A stretch of DNA of 64,000 nucleotides from the NCBI GenBank assembly GCA_015501075.1, contig JADNYJ010000125.1, forward strand, positions 58,312 to 122,311. The letters are read 5' to 3'. This stretch comes from Gymnopilus junonius (lineage: Eukaryota > Basidiomycota > Agaricomycetes > Agaricales > Galerinaceae). The position numbers and the translations under genes are program-made. Below the pieces are notes generated by a model. That model worked only from the letters and a program-made list of their open reading frames with translations. It was not told where the DNA came from and did no database searches. Shown here in pieces: positions 12,025-23,353 of this stretch; positions within the stretch are counted from its first letter, which is position 1, and each line of letters opens with the position of its first letter.

Positions 12025-13640
12025 TTAGCGAGGAAGAACCTCTACTACTTCGTTAGAAGAGGTCTCTTTGTTGGGCGTTGCATTAGCTCTTTCGCTCTCC
12101 TCCAACTCTTTGATCTCGCGCACGCGCCTTCGTCGAACTCCAGCAGCAGACTCACGGCCAAATAATTTGGTTCGGCCCTGTAAAGAGATAAGCGATCGAC
12201 ATGAGCTCGGGAAATAGGAAATACAGACCTCCTTGTATTTCATGCCAATCAGGCAGACGATAACGGCAATCCAGTAAAACACGTATGACAGAACCGTGCC
12301 CACTTTCACAGAAAAAAACATTAAGACACTTTTAGGCGAGGCTTTGAAAAAAAAACTTACGGGTTGCACTGTTTGTCCATCCAAAGATAGCATTGAAGAT
12401 GGTCCAGCCCTGGCCGTCGAAGTTGTTCTCGGGGTTGCAGCAATCTAAGTGCCAAACATTGCCTTGGACTCTGTACGAACCAGGGCCGTCACCTCCTGCG
12501 TCATCAATATCTTGGCCCAGCAAAAGATCGAAAGCGCGTCTTTCGAAGGCGCTGACGGCTCTGCTAAACAAGCCGGCCCCAATAAGGAATACGAAGTTGG
12601 TCATTACAATCATGAAGATGGACAGTGCTACGATAGGCGTAAGTCTGCGGAAGGCACTAAGAATCAGTCAAGAAAGTACGCACTTGTCCGACTGGCGAAT
12701 TCGTAGATGAGGAAGCCACAGACCAAGCCGCAGACCAGTCCAACTATGGCAGCAATAGGGATGGAAGTTGCAGACTGTCCAAGAGCGACACCGCCGACGA
12801 AGACAACAGCTTCAAGACCCTCACGAAGTACAGTGATAAATGGCAAAATGAAGAGAACCCATTTGCCTGTCTTCGCTTTTCCGTCGACCTCTAAAAGGAT
12901 GTCGGCTTGTACGGATGAGGTAAGGATCAGAGATACGCACGCTTTCCATCAAAGGCTTTCGATAGCTTGATGCGCCATTTGGTCTTCGCTATATATCTAC
13001 GTGAGCGACTTGAATTATAAGTATGCGTCCTCAATCACCTCGGTCCATTTTCAACATTGTCATACCCATGATGAAAATCATGAGGCAAGCAATAATCTCA
13101 AAGATTCCTGCAAAAGTACATAAGCTAGGAACGCTGGAGGCTGATAGAGATTGCAGACCTTCCCATAGTTCTTCAGACTTGGACCACAAGTCAGCGGCCT
13201 TGGTAAACCAGACGGCGATGAAGCTGTGGGCGAATATCCAATTTTAGTATGTCTCTTTCTGAACTTGGAAGGTGAGCTACTTACGCGGCTCCAATTGCCA
13301 GAGCCAAAAAGAGACCTAGAGCGGCACCGGAAAAGATCTATTTGACAATGAATATAGGATTACTTGATAGTGAAAAGCAAGTTGACCTGAATACGAAGCT
13401 TTCGGATGAGGCGCTTCTTGGCGAGGGCGTCGTCAACTGGGACTGGGAGAGTCAGAGTGTCAGACGCAGATTTTTCGTCATCAGTGACTACTGTCTGTGT
13501 AGTTGTCTGCGAGACCGTGCCGTGATCCTCGTGGACGATCTGCTCAGCTAGACCCAAGAGGACGGAGACGATGATGGCAGCCTCAGAGTCTCTCGGAAGA
13601 CAATGAAGAAAATGGGGACGGAAAAGACATTCTTGGTCAT
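12025..13640 (-). CDS. FTR1: High-affinity iron permease Ftr1
   Basis: Ftr1 is the plasma-membrane permease that takes up Fe(III) made by its partner ferroxidase. The ATG at 13640 opens MTKNVFSVPIFFIVFRE, leading into the first REXLE motif (RETLEAAIIVSVLLG). The second, LREGLEAVVFVGG, lies near 12790-12840. Further membrane segments follow (FIAVWFTKAADLW, IACLMIFIMGMTM, IFMIVMTNFVFLIGAGLFSRAV, VGTVLSYVFYWIAVIVCLIGM), then a basic cytosolic tail ending at 12025. At least five short introns interrupt it. One base is missing inside the first REXLE codons, near 13585; without that correction the first membrane helix is lost. Head-to-head with the ferroxidase gene at 14157, with shared iron-GATA sites between them. 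Confidence 0.9.
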
Positions 13641-13773
13641 GGTGAGGAAAGGAGGGGCTCAGAAGGAAGGAAGGCAAGAACAGTTGGCCATAAATGAGAA
13701 GTCTGGAATGCCATATTCGGTGGCAGATCCGAAGGGGAGGAGGGTGGGTTGATCCTAAATTTGCATGTTGCCA

Positions 13774-14004
13774 ATCTGATAATCAAATGTTCCAGGGTGC
13801 AATCTGATAAGATCTCGGTAATACTCGGCTCTTATCTGATAAGATGGCGCCACAACGCAAAATCCGAGGATTTTCACACACCTGGGACCTGGGTACCCCT
13901 CCTTGCCCATCTCCTGCACAGCGGCAGGTGTTCTGGAAGTCGCAGATGCAGAGGGACGGCTGTGAGACCGACCAAAATCACGCGGAGCTATTCCTTTATC
14001 AGAT
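13774..14004. promoter_or_regulatory. Cluster of four ATCTGATAA iron-GATA sites in the FTR1/FET3 divergent promoter
   Basis: Exact copies of ATCTGATAA lie at 13774-13782, 13802-13810 and 13834-13842 on the plus strand, and the reverse complement TTATCAGAT at 13996-14004. The third lies in the palindromic core TTATCTGATAA. This nonamer is the known binding core of fungal GATA-type iron regulators (Ustilago Urbs1, Aspergillus SreA, Schizosaccharomyces Fep1). Four copies in about 230 bp between two iron-uptake genes make iron-dependent repression of both the natural reading. Confidence 0.8.
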
Positions 14005-14096
14005 TAAATTATCTGCCAGCACGGAGCTATTTTTAGACACGCGAAAAGGACTCCCCGATTCTCATCTGCTCGCTAGATTCTTTTCAGGTCCACCCG

Positions 14097-14103
14097 TTAT
14101 AAG
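14097..14103 (+). promoter_or_regulatory. Possible TATA-like element of the ferroxidase gene
   Basis: TTATAAG lies 54 bp before the ferroxidase ATG and downstream of the GATA cluster. It is a short match and close to the start codon, so it is only a candidate. Confidence 0.3.
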
Positions 14104-14156
14104 AGAAAATGTGATCAGTGCACCTTTGCCTCCTTCTTTTCATTCTCCCTCCAACA

Positions 14157-16554
14157 ATGCGACCCTTCCATTCATCCGCCCTCGTCCCCTTGTTCCTTGC
14201 TGCCCTCGCCTCTCCCGCCCTTGCAGGCATCCAGGAATTATGGTGGAACATCACCTATGTCGAAAACGTAAACCCGGACGGCCTTTTTCCCCGACGCGTT
14301 ATTGGCGTCAACAATACCTGGCCGTAAGCGGTCCCTTGCTTCCCATTTAGAGTTCACGCTAAACAGCTTCCGTGACAGCCCTCCCCCTATGGACGTCAGC
14401 ACCAACGATTCTTTAGTCGTTCATGTGGTAAACTCTGTCGATGCGCCGTCTAGTCTCCACCACCACGGCATGTTCTTCAATTCCACCTCATGGATGGACG
14501 GTGCCGTAGGCGTCTCCGAATGGTATTAGCCCATCCCTTTCCGTTCTTATCGACATGCATTGACCCAAAAATTTTAGTGGAATTCCAACGGCAAAAAAGT
14601 TCGACTATGTCGTCCCTATAAACTCTTCTGGTCAATGGGGGACATACTGGGTGCATTCTCACGCAAGCGTAAGGCATCTAGTTTATCGAGTAGACATTCC
14701 TGCTCACCTTGGATTCCAGGGCCAATATGTCGATGGACTGCGCGCGCCTGTTGTCATTCACCCTCCATAGAAGCGCACAAGTATGACGAGGAGTTCACTA
14801 TCGTCTTGGGTGATTGGTACCACCAAGAGCACACAGTCCTTCTTAAAGAATTCATAAACGTTGCCAACCCTGGTGGTGCTGAGCCAATCCCGGTAAACAA
14901 AGTTATTCAGCGCTGCAAATTCCTGGTTTTAATACTCTATAACAGATTCTGGATTGATTTATTTCGCTCAACGAGGCACCTATCTTGGTCCGAAGGCCGG
15001 GACGAATCCTACAGGACCGACATCGGCTGTGGGTTTCAATGAAAACGCCACTCTGCCTTTCGAGCCTGGAAAGACATACCGTCTACGCATCGTCAACACA
15101 GCTGGCTTCTCTGCCTTCTTCTTCTGGATTGACGGCCACGACATGCGAATTATTGAGGTCGATGGCGTAAGTAAATTAGCGCTTCTCTGTATACGTGTTC
15201 TTGCGCTGATGATCTTAAAGACCGATGTAGAAGAATCCCCGATTGATCTTCTTAGCGTCACTGTCGCCCAAAGGTATTCAGTCCTGGTCACCGCGCGCAA
15301 TGATACCTCCAGCAACTGGGCAATCCATGCAAACATGGACACAGACATGTTCGATACTGTGCCTGACACCCTCAATCCGAGTACGTTGTTCCTTCATGCT
15401 CAAGAGCAGCCACTCTCACTTACGACCCTTAAACAGATGTTACCTCTTCTATCACCTACGCTTCATCCGCATCTACCACAGACCTCGGCTTCGTGGACGC
15501 TTACCACGACGTGAATGACACTGGCCTTGTCCCTGTCATTGTGGTTGCCCAACCAGCCGCGACCAAGACCATCTCCCTTGAGTTTGAGTTCGACACCATG
15601 GACGACGGCACAAACCACGCTTTGTTTAACGGCGTCACCTACAACTCTCCTTTGACGCCTGCCATCCTTTCAGAGCTCACTCTGGGCCCTAATGCGACTG
15701 TGGAAAGCGCTTACGGCCCACAAAGCTTTGTGCTGAATCATATGGACGTTGTCGACATTGTCGTAAAGAACGCAGACACAGGGAAGCATCCATTGTGCGT
15801 ACACGTCCTTGTCAAGGTACTAGGCCAGCTGACGAGATCCCTATTTGTAGCCATATTCACGGACACAAAGTCCAGATTGTGGGAAGGTCCATAGATTATA
15901 CATCGGATGACTCAACTCTGAACCCGCCCATCGAAGAGGGGCAGGTGAACCCGATACGACGAGATACCATTCAAGTGCCTGCAGGGCAATCTGCAACTCT
16001 GCGCTTCGTCGTTGACAACCCTGGAGCTTGGTTCTTCCACTGTTCGTTTCTTTTGGATACTACCAATTTAAGAGCTGAGCTAATGTTATCGCGCAAATAG
16101 GTCACATCGAGTGGCATTTGCAAGTCGGCTTGGCTGTTCAATTTATCGCAGCTCCAGAGCAAGCTCAGCAGCATTTTAGCCAGGTTCCGCAAGAATTATT
16201 CGACAACTGCAAAGCCCAAGGCTTGCCGACCTCTGGAAACGCTGCCGGATTTGCTTCCACAACGGACCTGCGGGGGTTGAAGCTTGGTCCATACCTACAG
16301 AATCTTGGATGGCACCAGAGGGGCATCGGCGCTATGGCGGGGTAAGAGCACTTCTTTTTCAGGACCATTGACAACTGTCCTGATCATTGCTCGACAGATG
16401 TGTGTTGACTGCAGTGTTTGGTATGCTGACGGTGGTGTGGTACGCCCTTGGAGGTGCGATTTCAGAAGAAGAAATCGAGCATGAGGTGAGAGAAAAGATC
16501 GCCAGAAAGGAGAAGAGAGGGAAACTATGGGGTCTTTTACCCAAGAAAAATTGA
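14157..16554 (+). CDS. FET3: Fet3-type multicopper ferroxidase
   Basis: This enzyme oxidises Fe(II) to Fe(III) for uptake by Ftr1. The ATG at 14157 opens a signal peptide (MRPFHSSALVPLFLAALASPALA). Copper motifs follow in order: LHHHGMF (about 14455), YWVHSHA (about 14645, continuing GQYVDGLRAP), HPFHIHGHK joined over an intron (about 15790-15870) and WFFHCHIEWHL joined over an intron (about 16030-16115). A C-terminal membrane helix (CVLTAVFGMLTVVWYALGG, about 16400-16460) and a charged tail end at TGA 16552-16554. The membrane anchor and the head-to-head iron permease separate it from secreted laccases. About ten short introns. One base is missing near 14765 (CC where CCC is needed), which creates a stop just after the second copper motif. 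Confidence 0.88.
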
Positions 16555-16811
16555 GGTTCAGAAAGCGCTAGTGTAGTATGTAGTTGGACTATGCCGTGCC
16601 ATGTAGTAATCAATGACCACGGATATTGAAATATTTTGTTCAATTGAAATTTCGGATCAGTCGGACCACGAGCCGATGAGTTGATCGAATCGATTCTCGG
16701 TCATAGCCGACGAGTGAGTCGAAATTTTGAGGTCTCTGAGGGATTACGATGTTGCGGCTATTCTCAAATCCTGTCTTTCGCTCTTCCATCTACCGCGCAT
16801 CTTTCAGGACA

Positions 16812-18728
16812 ATGGCCACTTCCAACACTCCAGCTTTCGTACGTCTTTAGTTTCCCTGCATTGATCCTGGGCTTCCGACTCATCTTGTCTCTTTTTTTTC
16901 AACCTAACTTTAGAACCAGGTCCTCTACCAGCCTTTGGCTGAGATCGACCCAGAGATCCAAAACATCATCGACAAAGAGACATGGAGGCAGTTCACTGGT
17001 TTGGAGCTCATTGCTTCGGAGGTCCGTACAATTTTCATAACGGTCCAACATCGGCCTCGATGTTTATCATTTTTGCAGAACTTGACCAGCTTGGCCACCA
17101 TGCAAGCCAATGGCTCCATTTTGACCAATAAGTACTCTGAGGGTCTGCCCAATGCCCGGTACTATGGTGGTAATGAGTACATTGACGAGTTGGAGATCCT
17201 CTGTCGCAAGCGTGCTCTTCAAGCTTTCAACCTCGACCCCGCCAAGTGGGGTGTCAACGTTCAGCCATACTCTGGTAGTGTGCGTATCTCAGTTTTGAAG
17301 TACGTACTGCAAATGAACTAAAGTTTCTTTTATCTAGACTGCGAAGTATGTTCTAGCCGACATGCATGCTACGTTCCATAGCTTATGTTGAATTTACAGC
17401 TTTGCGGCTCTGACTGCTCTCATTCAACCCAACGACCGTCTGATGGGTCTTGGCCTCCCAGATGGTGGTCATCTTACCCATGGGTACTACGTTCGTCACC
17501 TCATGTTTTTAATTTATTATGGTGCGATGTTAACATTAGATAATTTCCTTTAGACTGCCAAAAAGAAAATGACCGCCTCCTCAATCTACTTCCAGTCCCT
17601 CCCTTATGGCATCACCCCTGAAACCAACCTTATCGACTATGTTGGCCTTGCTTCCCAAGCCAAGATCTTCAAGCCTCGCCTTGTTATTTGCGGTGCCTCT
17701 GCTTACCCCCGTGATTGGGACTATGCTGAGCTGAAGAAGATTGCGACCAAGGAGGGTGCTTGGCTCATGGCTGATATCGCCCACACCAGTGGTCTCATTG
17801 CTGCTCAGGAGCTCCACAACCCCTTTGAGTACTGCGACGTCGTCACCACCACCACGTAGGTTTTTCCATCCATTTTTCTCATGTCCCGGAAATTCACCGA
17901 TTTTTATTTTCTGTAGTCACAAGACTCTCCGTGGCCCCCGTGCTGGTCTGATTTTCTTCAGGAAAGACCTCCAGGATGCTGCCGACCTCGAGAAGCGTGT
18001 TAACGATGCTGTTTTCCCTGCTTGCCAGGGCGGTCCCCATAACAACGTGCGTCGCAGTTTGGTCTCGTTTCGCAACTTCCTTGTTAACCATACTTGTAGA
18101 CCATTGCTGCTATTGCCACCTCTCTTCTCCAAGTCTCTCAGCCAGAGTTCAAACAGTACGCCAAGCAAGTGATCGCTAACGCTCGCACTCTCGGTGAGGC
18201 CCTCGTTTCCCATGGCTACAAGCTCCAAACCGGTGGCACCGACAACCACTTGGTTCTTTGGGATCTCCGTCCTCTTGGCTTGACTGGTAGCAAGGTCGAG
18301 AAGGTTTGCGATCTTATGGGCATCACCATTAACAGTACGTTGCTTTGTTAATATAACACAAAATCTCATATCTTAATGTTGCCCTTTCCTCAGAGAACGC
18401 CGTTTCTGGTGATGCGTCTGCCCAAGTGCCTGGTGGTATTCGTCTCGGCACATCGGCTCTCACATCCCGCAACATGCAAGAGGAGGACATCAAGGTCGTT
18501 GCCGGCTTCCTCCACCGTGCCGTTCAGCTCTCTCTTCTCCTCCAAAAGGAGGCTGGCTCCAAGCTCCTCAAGGACTTCGTCCGGGTTGCTACTGTCGCTG
18601 AGGAAGGCAAGCAGGGACATCTCCAGGTTAAGCAGCTCCGTGATGAGGTCCGCGCATTTGCTTCAAAGTGGCCTCTTCCCGGTGTCGACGTATCGGCTCT
18701 GGAGAAGCCTGCTGGCTTCCATGAGTAG
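16812..18728 (+). CDS. SHM2: Serine hydroxymethyltransferase, cytosolic type
   Basis: SHMT interconverts serine and glycine with tetrahydrofolate and feeds one-carbon metabolism. The gene starts at ATG 16812 (MATSNTPAF) and ends at TAG 18726-18728. Conserved blocks read without any frame break across at least seven short introns: [68 protein letters not shown], the PLP-lysine block [15 protein letters not shown] (about 17850-17950), [11 protein letters not shown], and [21 protein letters not shown]. No mitochondrial presequence is visible, so I call the cytosolic form. Codon use is strongly C-biased, as expected for a highly expressed gene. Confidence 0.95.
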
Positions 18729-19412
18729 ATGGTGTGTATGTATGTAACACTACTTTCTGTGAGAGTTGTCAGGGTTCTTTGGTAGGGAGAGCAGAGATGC
18801 TCAAATGAAGATTCAACGATCATTTTTCTTGTTTATGGATAGGTTTTTTCAACATAAAAGATTATCCACTGGACTTCAACGTCCGTCGACAATCCTGATA
18901 CAATTGCTGTATTTCTAGTTCAATTAATACCATCATATCACGCGCTATTGTACCCTATATATACTTCTGCTCTGCAATTTGTTTTACAAGTAAGTTTCGT
19001 TTCATGGCATATGAGAGTCGTTCTGATGACATACGTCATTTCAAAGGTGCATCTATATATTATTCGAAACAACCTCGAGTACAAAGCACTACAAAGCGTC
19101 GTCAAGGGCGCAGCACGCTTAAAATAGGTTTAAACGCTTAAAATAGACCGAACGGCTACATAAAAATAGTGCACGATTTCCTATTGTAGATATGAAAGCG
19201 GAGTTTGAAAGAGAACAATACAAACGACTGCATTGTCCTCGTCGTATAAAAGCCAAGATTGCAATGGATGCACAATTCTCAACCTCATTTGCTGCTCTCC
19301 TTCTTGTCTCTTGTCTCTATTTCTTTAGGCCAGGTGCCTCGACGACCTATTTACGAACTACTCTCATTCTTTTGCGGATTCACGAACCTGTCATTTTATT
19401 CAAACACTAGAA
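18729..19412. other. Intergenic region upstream of the secreted-protein gene
   Basis: About 680 bp. The 11-mer GCTTAAAATAG occurs twice in close succession near 19118-19146. A TATA box is annotated at 19245-19252. I see no gene. Confidence 0.4.
19245..19252 (+). promoter_or_regulatory. TATA box of the secreted chitin-binding-like gene
   Basis: TATAAAAG lies 161 bp upstream of the ATG at 19413, a plausible distance for a fungal gene with a ~100-nt leader. Confidence 0.45.
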
Positions 19413-21067
19413 ATGCCTTCAAAAATCAACTGTGCCCTGGCGTTCTCTGCTATATTTTCTATAGTAAACTCAGTTCAATCTGCGCCAACATTCCAAGCGC
19501 GCGATGATGGATATGGCTCTTCTGCTTCCAATGCTGCAATCATAGTGTCAAGTTCTGTGGCCGCGACAACATCTGCCACCTCTGCAGCTGCATCAAATCA
19601 TGCATCTGTAACTGCAACAATAGCCGCTACACCTGCTTCTACACCTTCTCTAGATGGCTCCGTGCCTGATTTTGTCAAGCAGAACGGCCTTGCTGCTCAG
19701 AAACTTAACTTGGAGTTTTCGAATTTGACTGCCACGGATTCTTGTCAAAGTGCGTTTATTCCTTAAGTTTCTTGATTTTCTCCTGATCATTTTTCTTTTT
19801 CAAATCTCAGCTGAGCAAATGGCCTGCATTCAAGGTCAATTTGCGCAATGCGTTTCAGGGAAATGGATATTATCGCCTTGCGGTGGCGGTCTGACTTGCT
19901 TCGCCCTTCCAAACGTCAACAAAAACGGGACCAGCCTTATTTGTGATAACAAGACGATGCTCTTCAGCGCTTCCAAGCCGCAGGTATCTCCGGAGGGCTT
20001 GATGGGACCGATCCGACTTCATCGACTCCGAGTTCCACATCCTCAGACGATGACTCTGATGCTACAGATGGAGATGATGAATGCGAAGGTGACGGTGAAG
20101 ATACCACAGGAGATGATGACGAGGGAACTGATGATAATGATTGTGAAGACGAAAACGACGACTCCTCCTCAACGTCCACCGTCGCTTCCACTCCGATTTC
20201 CGTTAAATTGGCCACACCGACTGCTCCAGGCATGGGCAATCCCACTGCATCTTCTATCATGGCGTCAGGTAATCAATCATCGGTCCCTCCTGTTAACACT
20301 GCCTTCACCACTCTCGTCGCTGCTATCGGATCGACAATTGCTATCCCTACAGGGCATTTACCACCACCATCCACAATCGACGTCAGTTCAGTGTCTCGTC
20401 GGCTTCTCCGTCCGCCACAGTGGCTGTGACCGCCCCTTTCGCAGTTGACAACGGTGCATCGAGCATATCTGCAGCGTCCGCGTTGTCCGTTCCAAGCATT
20501 ACAGCAAGTCCAACCGCCATTTTTTCATCTGCCTCAATTTCTTCCACTGCCGCCCTCGTCACTCCAACTGTGGTCATCGGGGACGATGGGATAGTCACTG
20601 TCACCATTGTCTCAACGGCCACAGTTACCGTGTCCGCCACTGACTGTGCTGCATCCGCCACGTCAATCCCCGATACACCTGCCTCTGTTACCCTTGCCAG
20701 CGCTAGTTCGCCTGCGATTGCTTCATCCTCCGCTGCTGGATTCGCAGTTCCAACGGGCTCTATACTTCCTCCTGTGATAACCCTCTCCTCGGCTGCAGCA
20801 GCGGCTTCTCTTGCTCCTTCTTCAGCTCTAAGCTTCTTCTCCCTCGCTTCTTCATCTGCATCTGCAAGTGATGTCCCATTCATCACCCTCACGCCTGCCT
20901 CCAGTTCCGCTATCGCCTCCGCCACTCCAAGTGCTGGGGCCAATGACGGCGCTGCTAGCTTTGCATTCACTTTCAGTTCCCAAGTGGCCGATACGACTTC
21001 ACCTCCTGCCCCTGCAGAAACCGGTTTTTCCATAGACATTGCAGAGGAGCTCACTGCTACACTTTAA
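19413..21067 (+). CDS. Secreted or wall protein with a chitin-binding-like cysteine module
   Basis: ATG 19413 opens a signal peptide (MPSKINCALAFSAIFSIVNSVQSAP), then a Ser/Thr/Ala-rich spacer. After an intron (about 19749-19809) comes a cysteine module: MACIQGQFAQCVSGKW, LSPCGGGLTCFALPNVN, GTSLIC. The spacing of the cysteines and the ALPxVN..GTS..C end fit the family 19 carbohydrate-binding fold of fungal chitin-active or wall proteins. A very acidic Asp/Glu stretch (about 20045-20165) and a long Ser/Ala/Thr/Val-rich tail follow, probably O-glycosylated. No catalytic domain is visible. Two single-base losses (near 19943 and 20398) must be corrected to join cysteine module, acidic stretch and tail. 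Confidence 0.65.
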
Positions 21068-21404
21068 CAGACTTTACCATTTTTTGGTGTACAGTAAATA
21101 AGTGTATCGATTAGTTCTGCGCCCTTCTATATACTAGTACTGACTAATAGACACTTGTACTTATACAGCTACGCAATAGATTTACATTTTAGTCGGATAC
21201 ACCGGAGGATCCGACTCCTCATTGTAACGTAATCTTTGCAGATACTATCACTAGCTTCTGGGCATTACTATCAATACATCAATCTAAAAGATGTAATACC
21301 TAGTCATTCGCACGTGAGTCAATTTATGTTTCGTGACTAGCCCCTAATGCCACAGATGACCTCATTCCCAACTCATTCCCAACTCATTCCTCGACCTTTC
21401 CTTC
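21068..21404. other. Intergenic region before the questin-oxidase-like gene
   Basis: About 340 bp. Near 21360-21390 the short phrase ACTCATTCC is repeated in tandem. I see nothing else. Confidence 0.35.
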
Positions 21405-23121
21405 ATGACTCCCATCTCATACACACTGAGGAACAAAGGGCTACTCAATACTCCAGGCATAACTTATGCCTCCAAGAAGGCGACTGAGGCTCTCTTGATC
21501 AAGGATGCACAAGATCACCATTGCTTCTTTCGCCAGTCTGGCTTCCATAACCACTTAAGTCACCAGTTCGTCTGCGTTCTGCCCCGCTTACTCGTCTGAC
21601 TTCCTGATATCTCGTTTAGCATCTTGGCAGCATACGATCTTGGTGCATCTCCTGGCCTTCTCCACAAAATATACATGGATGAAGCCCGTACCCAGCGCCC
21701 AAGGATTCTCGAAAGAGCTGATAAGGATCTCCATGTAACCAGAGGAAACTGGTCTCAATACCTTGGGAACCAAGCGCAAGTCTTCACCACTTTTTCACGG
21801 GGCTCCTGCGTTGACAATCATCGTAACAGTGCTTACAGTTCATTCGTATCTTTCTTCGCAGATGAAATTCACGATTTAGGTGCTTCTGCCACCCTCGAGA
21901 AGTACGTCTTCGACGAGGATGCTAACAAAGTTGGATCACACATGCTCACTCGTGTTATGAGCGGCGCGTGAGGTTGTTGTTCTGAGTGTTCGACCGTCGA
22001 CTCAAACTTACTCTGCAGCGTCCATCCATTCATACAGATCGGTGTAAGTGATGACATCATCTCTCAAGTTCTCATTCACTAAGTGTCTATTAGTATGGCA
22101 CAGAATTCGGCGATGATGTCCTCATAGCCACTGGTGAGCTCATTCATTCATTTCGCTCAAGTCCACTTTCGAATCTGTATCTTTGGACATCCAGGCTTAG
22201 CCCAGGCAGCTGTACATAACCCTCTGGTAATTTCAACATTGACAAACTCCTCCTTCAGAGAATAGAACCTTCCTCGAGCTTCTTCGTCAAGTTTATGACT
22301 CCGAGGTTCTCAAGCCTCCAATGCCATACGACCCCAATGCTCTTATCAACGCTCGTTTGAAGAGCGCAGTGGCCGATGGTCGCAAAGAAGAGATCGAAAA
22401 AATCTCCGCTCAATTTAATCTGAGAAACGACTTTACGGATGACGACGTTGCTCAAAAAGCTCAGGAAATCATTTGGACCGCCACCCTTCTCACCTTCGCA
22501 ACCGGAAAGCCAGGAAGGAAACCTCGTTTGGATTTCTTCCTCATGCATCTCCTGACATCGTCATTGTTCTTGCGCCCTTTTTGTGCTATGCTCAAGAATA
22601 AAGGAAGTAAGGCTGCGCTATTACGCGCGTATGTCCCCATTATGATTACCATAATCCTGTCCCGAGGACGACCTAGGATCAATCCTGAGCTAATGATGTC
22701 GTATACCGACGTTCCTCGCCCTCCTTTGCCGAAGGAGAAGAGTCCAACACCCTCAGGCGCGTCTATAGGGTCCCCTTTGGATGACACAGATTACAATCCC
22801 TGGCCTGCTCTAATCGAAGCCGTACGTTATCACCCTGATTCACATGTTCTGAAGGCTATGCGCACTTTGATTTATGGTTCGCAACACTTCGGCACCACGC
22901 CAGCGGCAGAGGTCATTGGTGCCTACAGCTCGAAGGACCAATACGGAGCGGAAACCCATAAAGGGATGTCAGCAGTTGACGGCACCATTTTTGTGAGGGC
23001 TGCTGGTGTCTTGATGGATACTCTAGGATGGGTCAATTATGGTCAGGCAGAAAGTGAGTGGGACAGGAGCGCCCTTGGTTGGGAGGCCGCGTGGGAGACA
23101 GGATCATCCGAAAAAAATTGA
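21405..23121 (+). CDS. Questin-oxidase-like protein (DUF4243 family)
   Basis: ATG 21405 to TGA about 23121. Family blocks seen in order: DHHCFFRQSGFHNHLSHH joined over an intron, LAAYDLGASPGLLHKIY, EARTQRPRI, SFFADEIHDLGASATLEKYVF, MLTRVMSGA joined to HPFIQIGYGTEFG, GLAQAAVHNPL, FLELLRQVYDSEVLKP, DFFLMHLLTSSLFL, ILSRGRPRINPELMM, NPWPALIEAVRYHPDSHVLKAMRTLIYG. Members include Aspergillus enzymes that carry out Baeyer-Villiger-type ring opening of questin, an anthraquinone, but most basidiomycete members have unknown substrates. No polyketide synthase or tailoring gene lies nearby, so a cluster role is not supported. A 54-nt intron at 21776-21829 begins GC rather than GT. No frame break is needed. 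Confidence 0.8.
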
Positions 23122-23353
23122 TGATATGGAGATGGAATGTTTGTTGAAGGTGTATTTTTAGTACTTGTGATCTCGAGATCGGCCGTTTAGGCTTTGTATA
23201 ACATCTTGTATATTAGTTTGGTTATTTCGACTGACCGAAAAAAGTGTGGCAAGATATAAAAAATAGATTCCAAACTGCAAGGAAAACAAGCCCAAAACTG
23301 CAAGTGTCTGCGAACGGAAGATTTGGTATAAAGGAAGAAGACATCAAAGCGCA

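Noticed and set aside
14157..16554. Secreted lignin-active laccase
   Set aside because: The C-terminal membrane helix, charged cytosolic tail and head-to-head FTR1 with shared iron-GATA sites point to a Fet3-type ferroxidase.
20383..21054. Long minus-strand open frame opposite the Ser/Ala-rich tail
   Set aside because: It mirrors the biased codons of the plus-strand Ser/Thr/Ala-rich tail; it has no start context, domain or intron pattern of its own.
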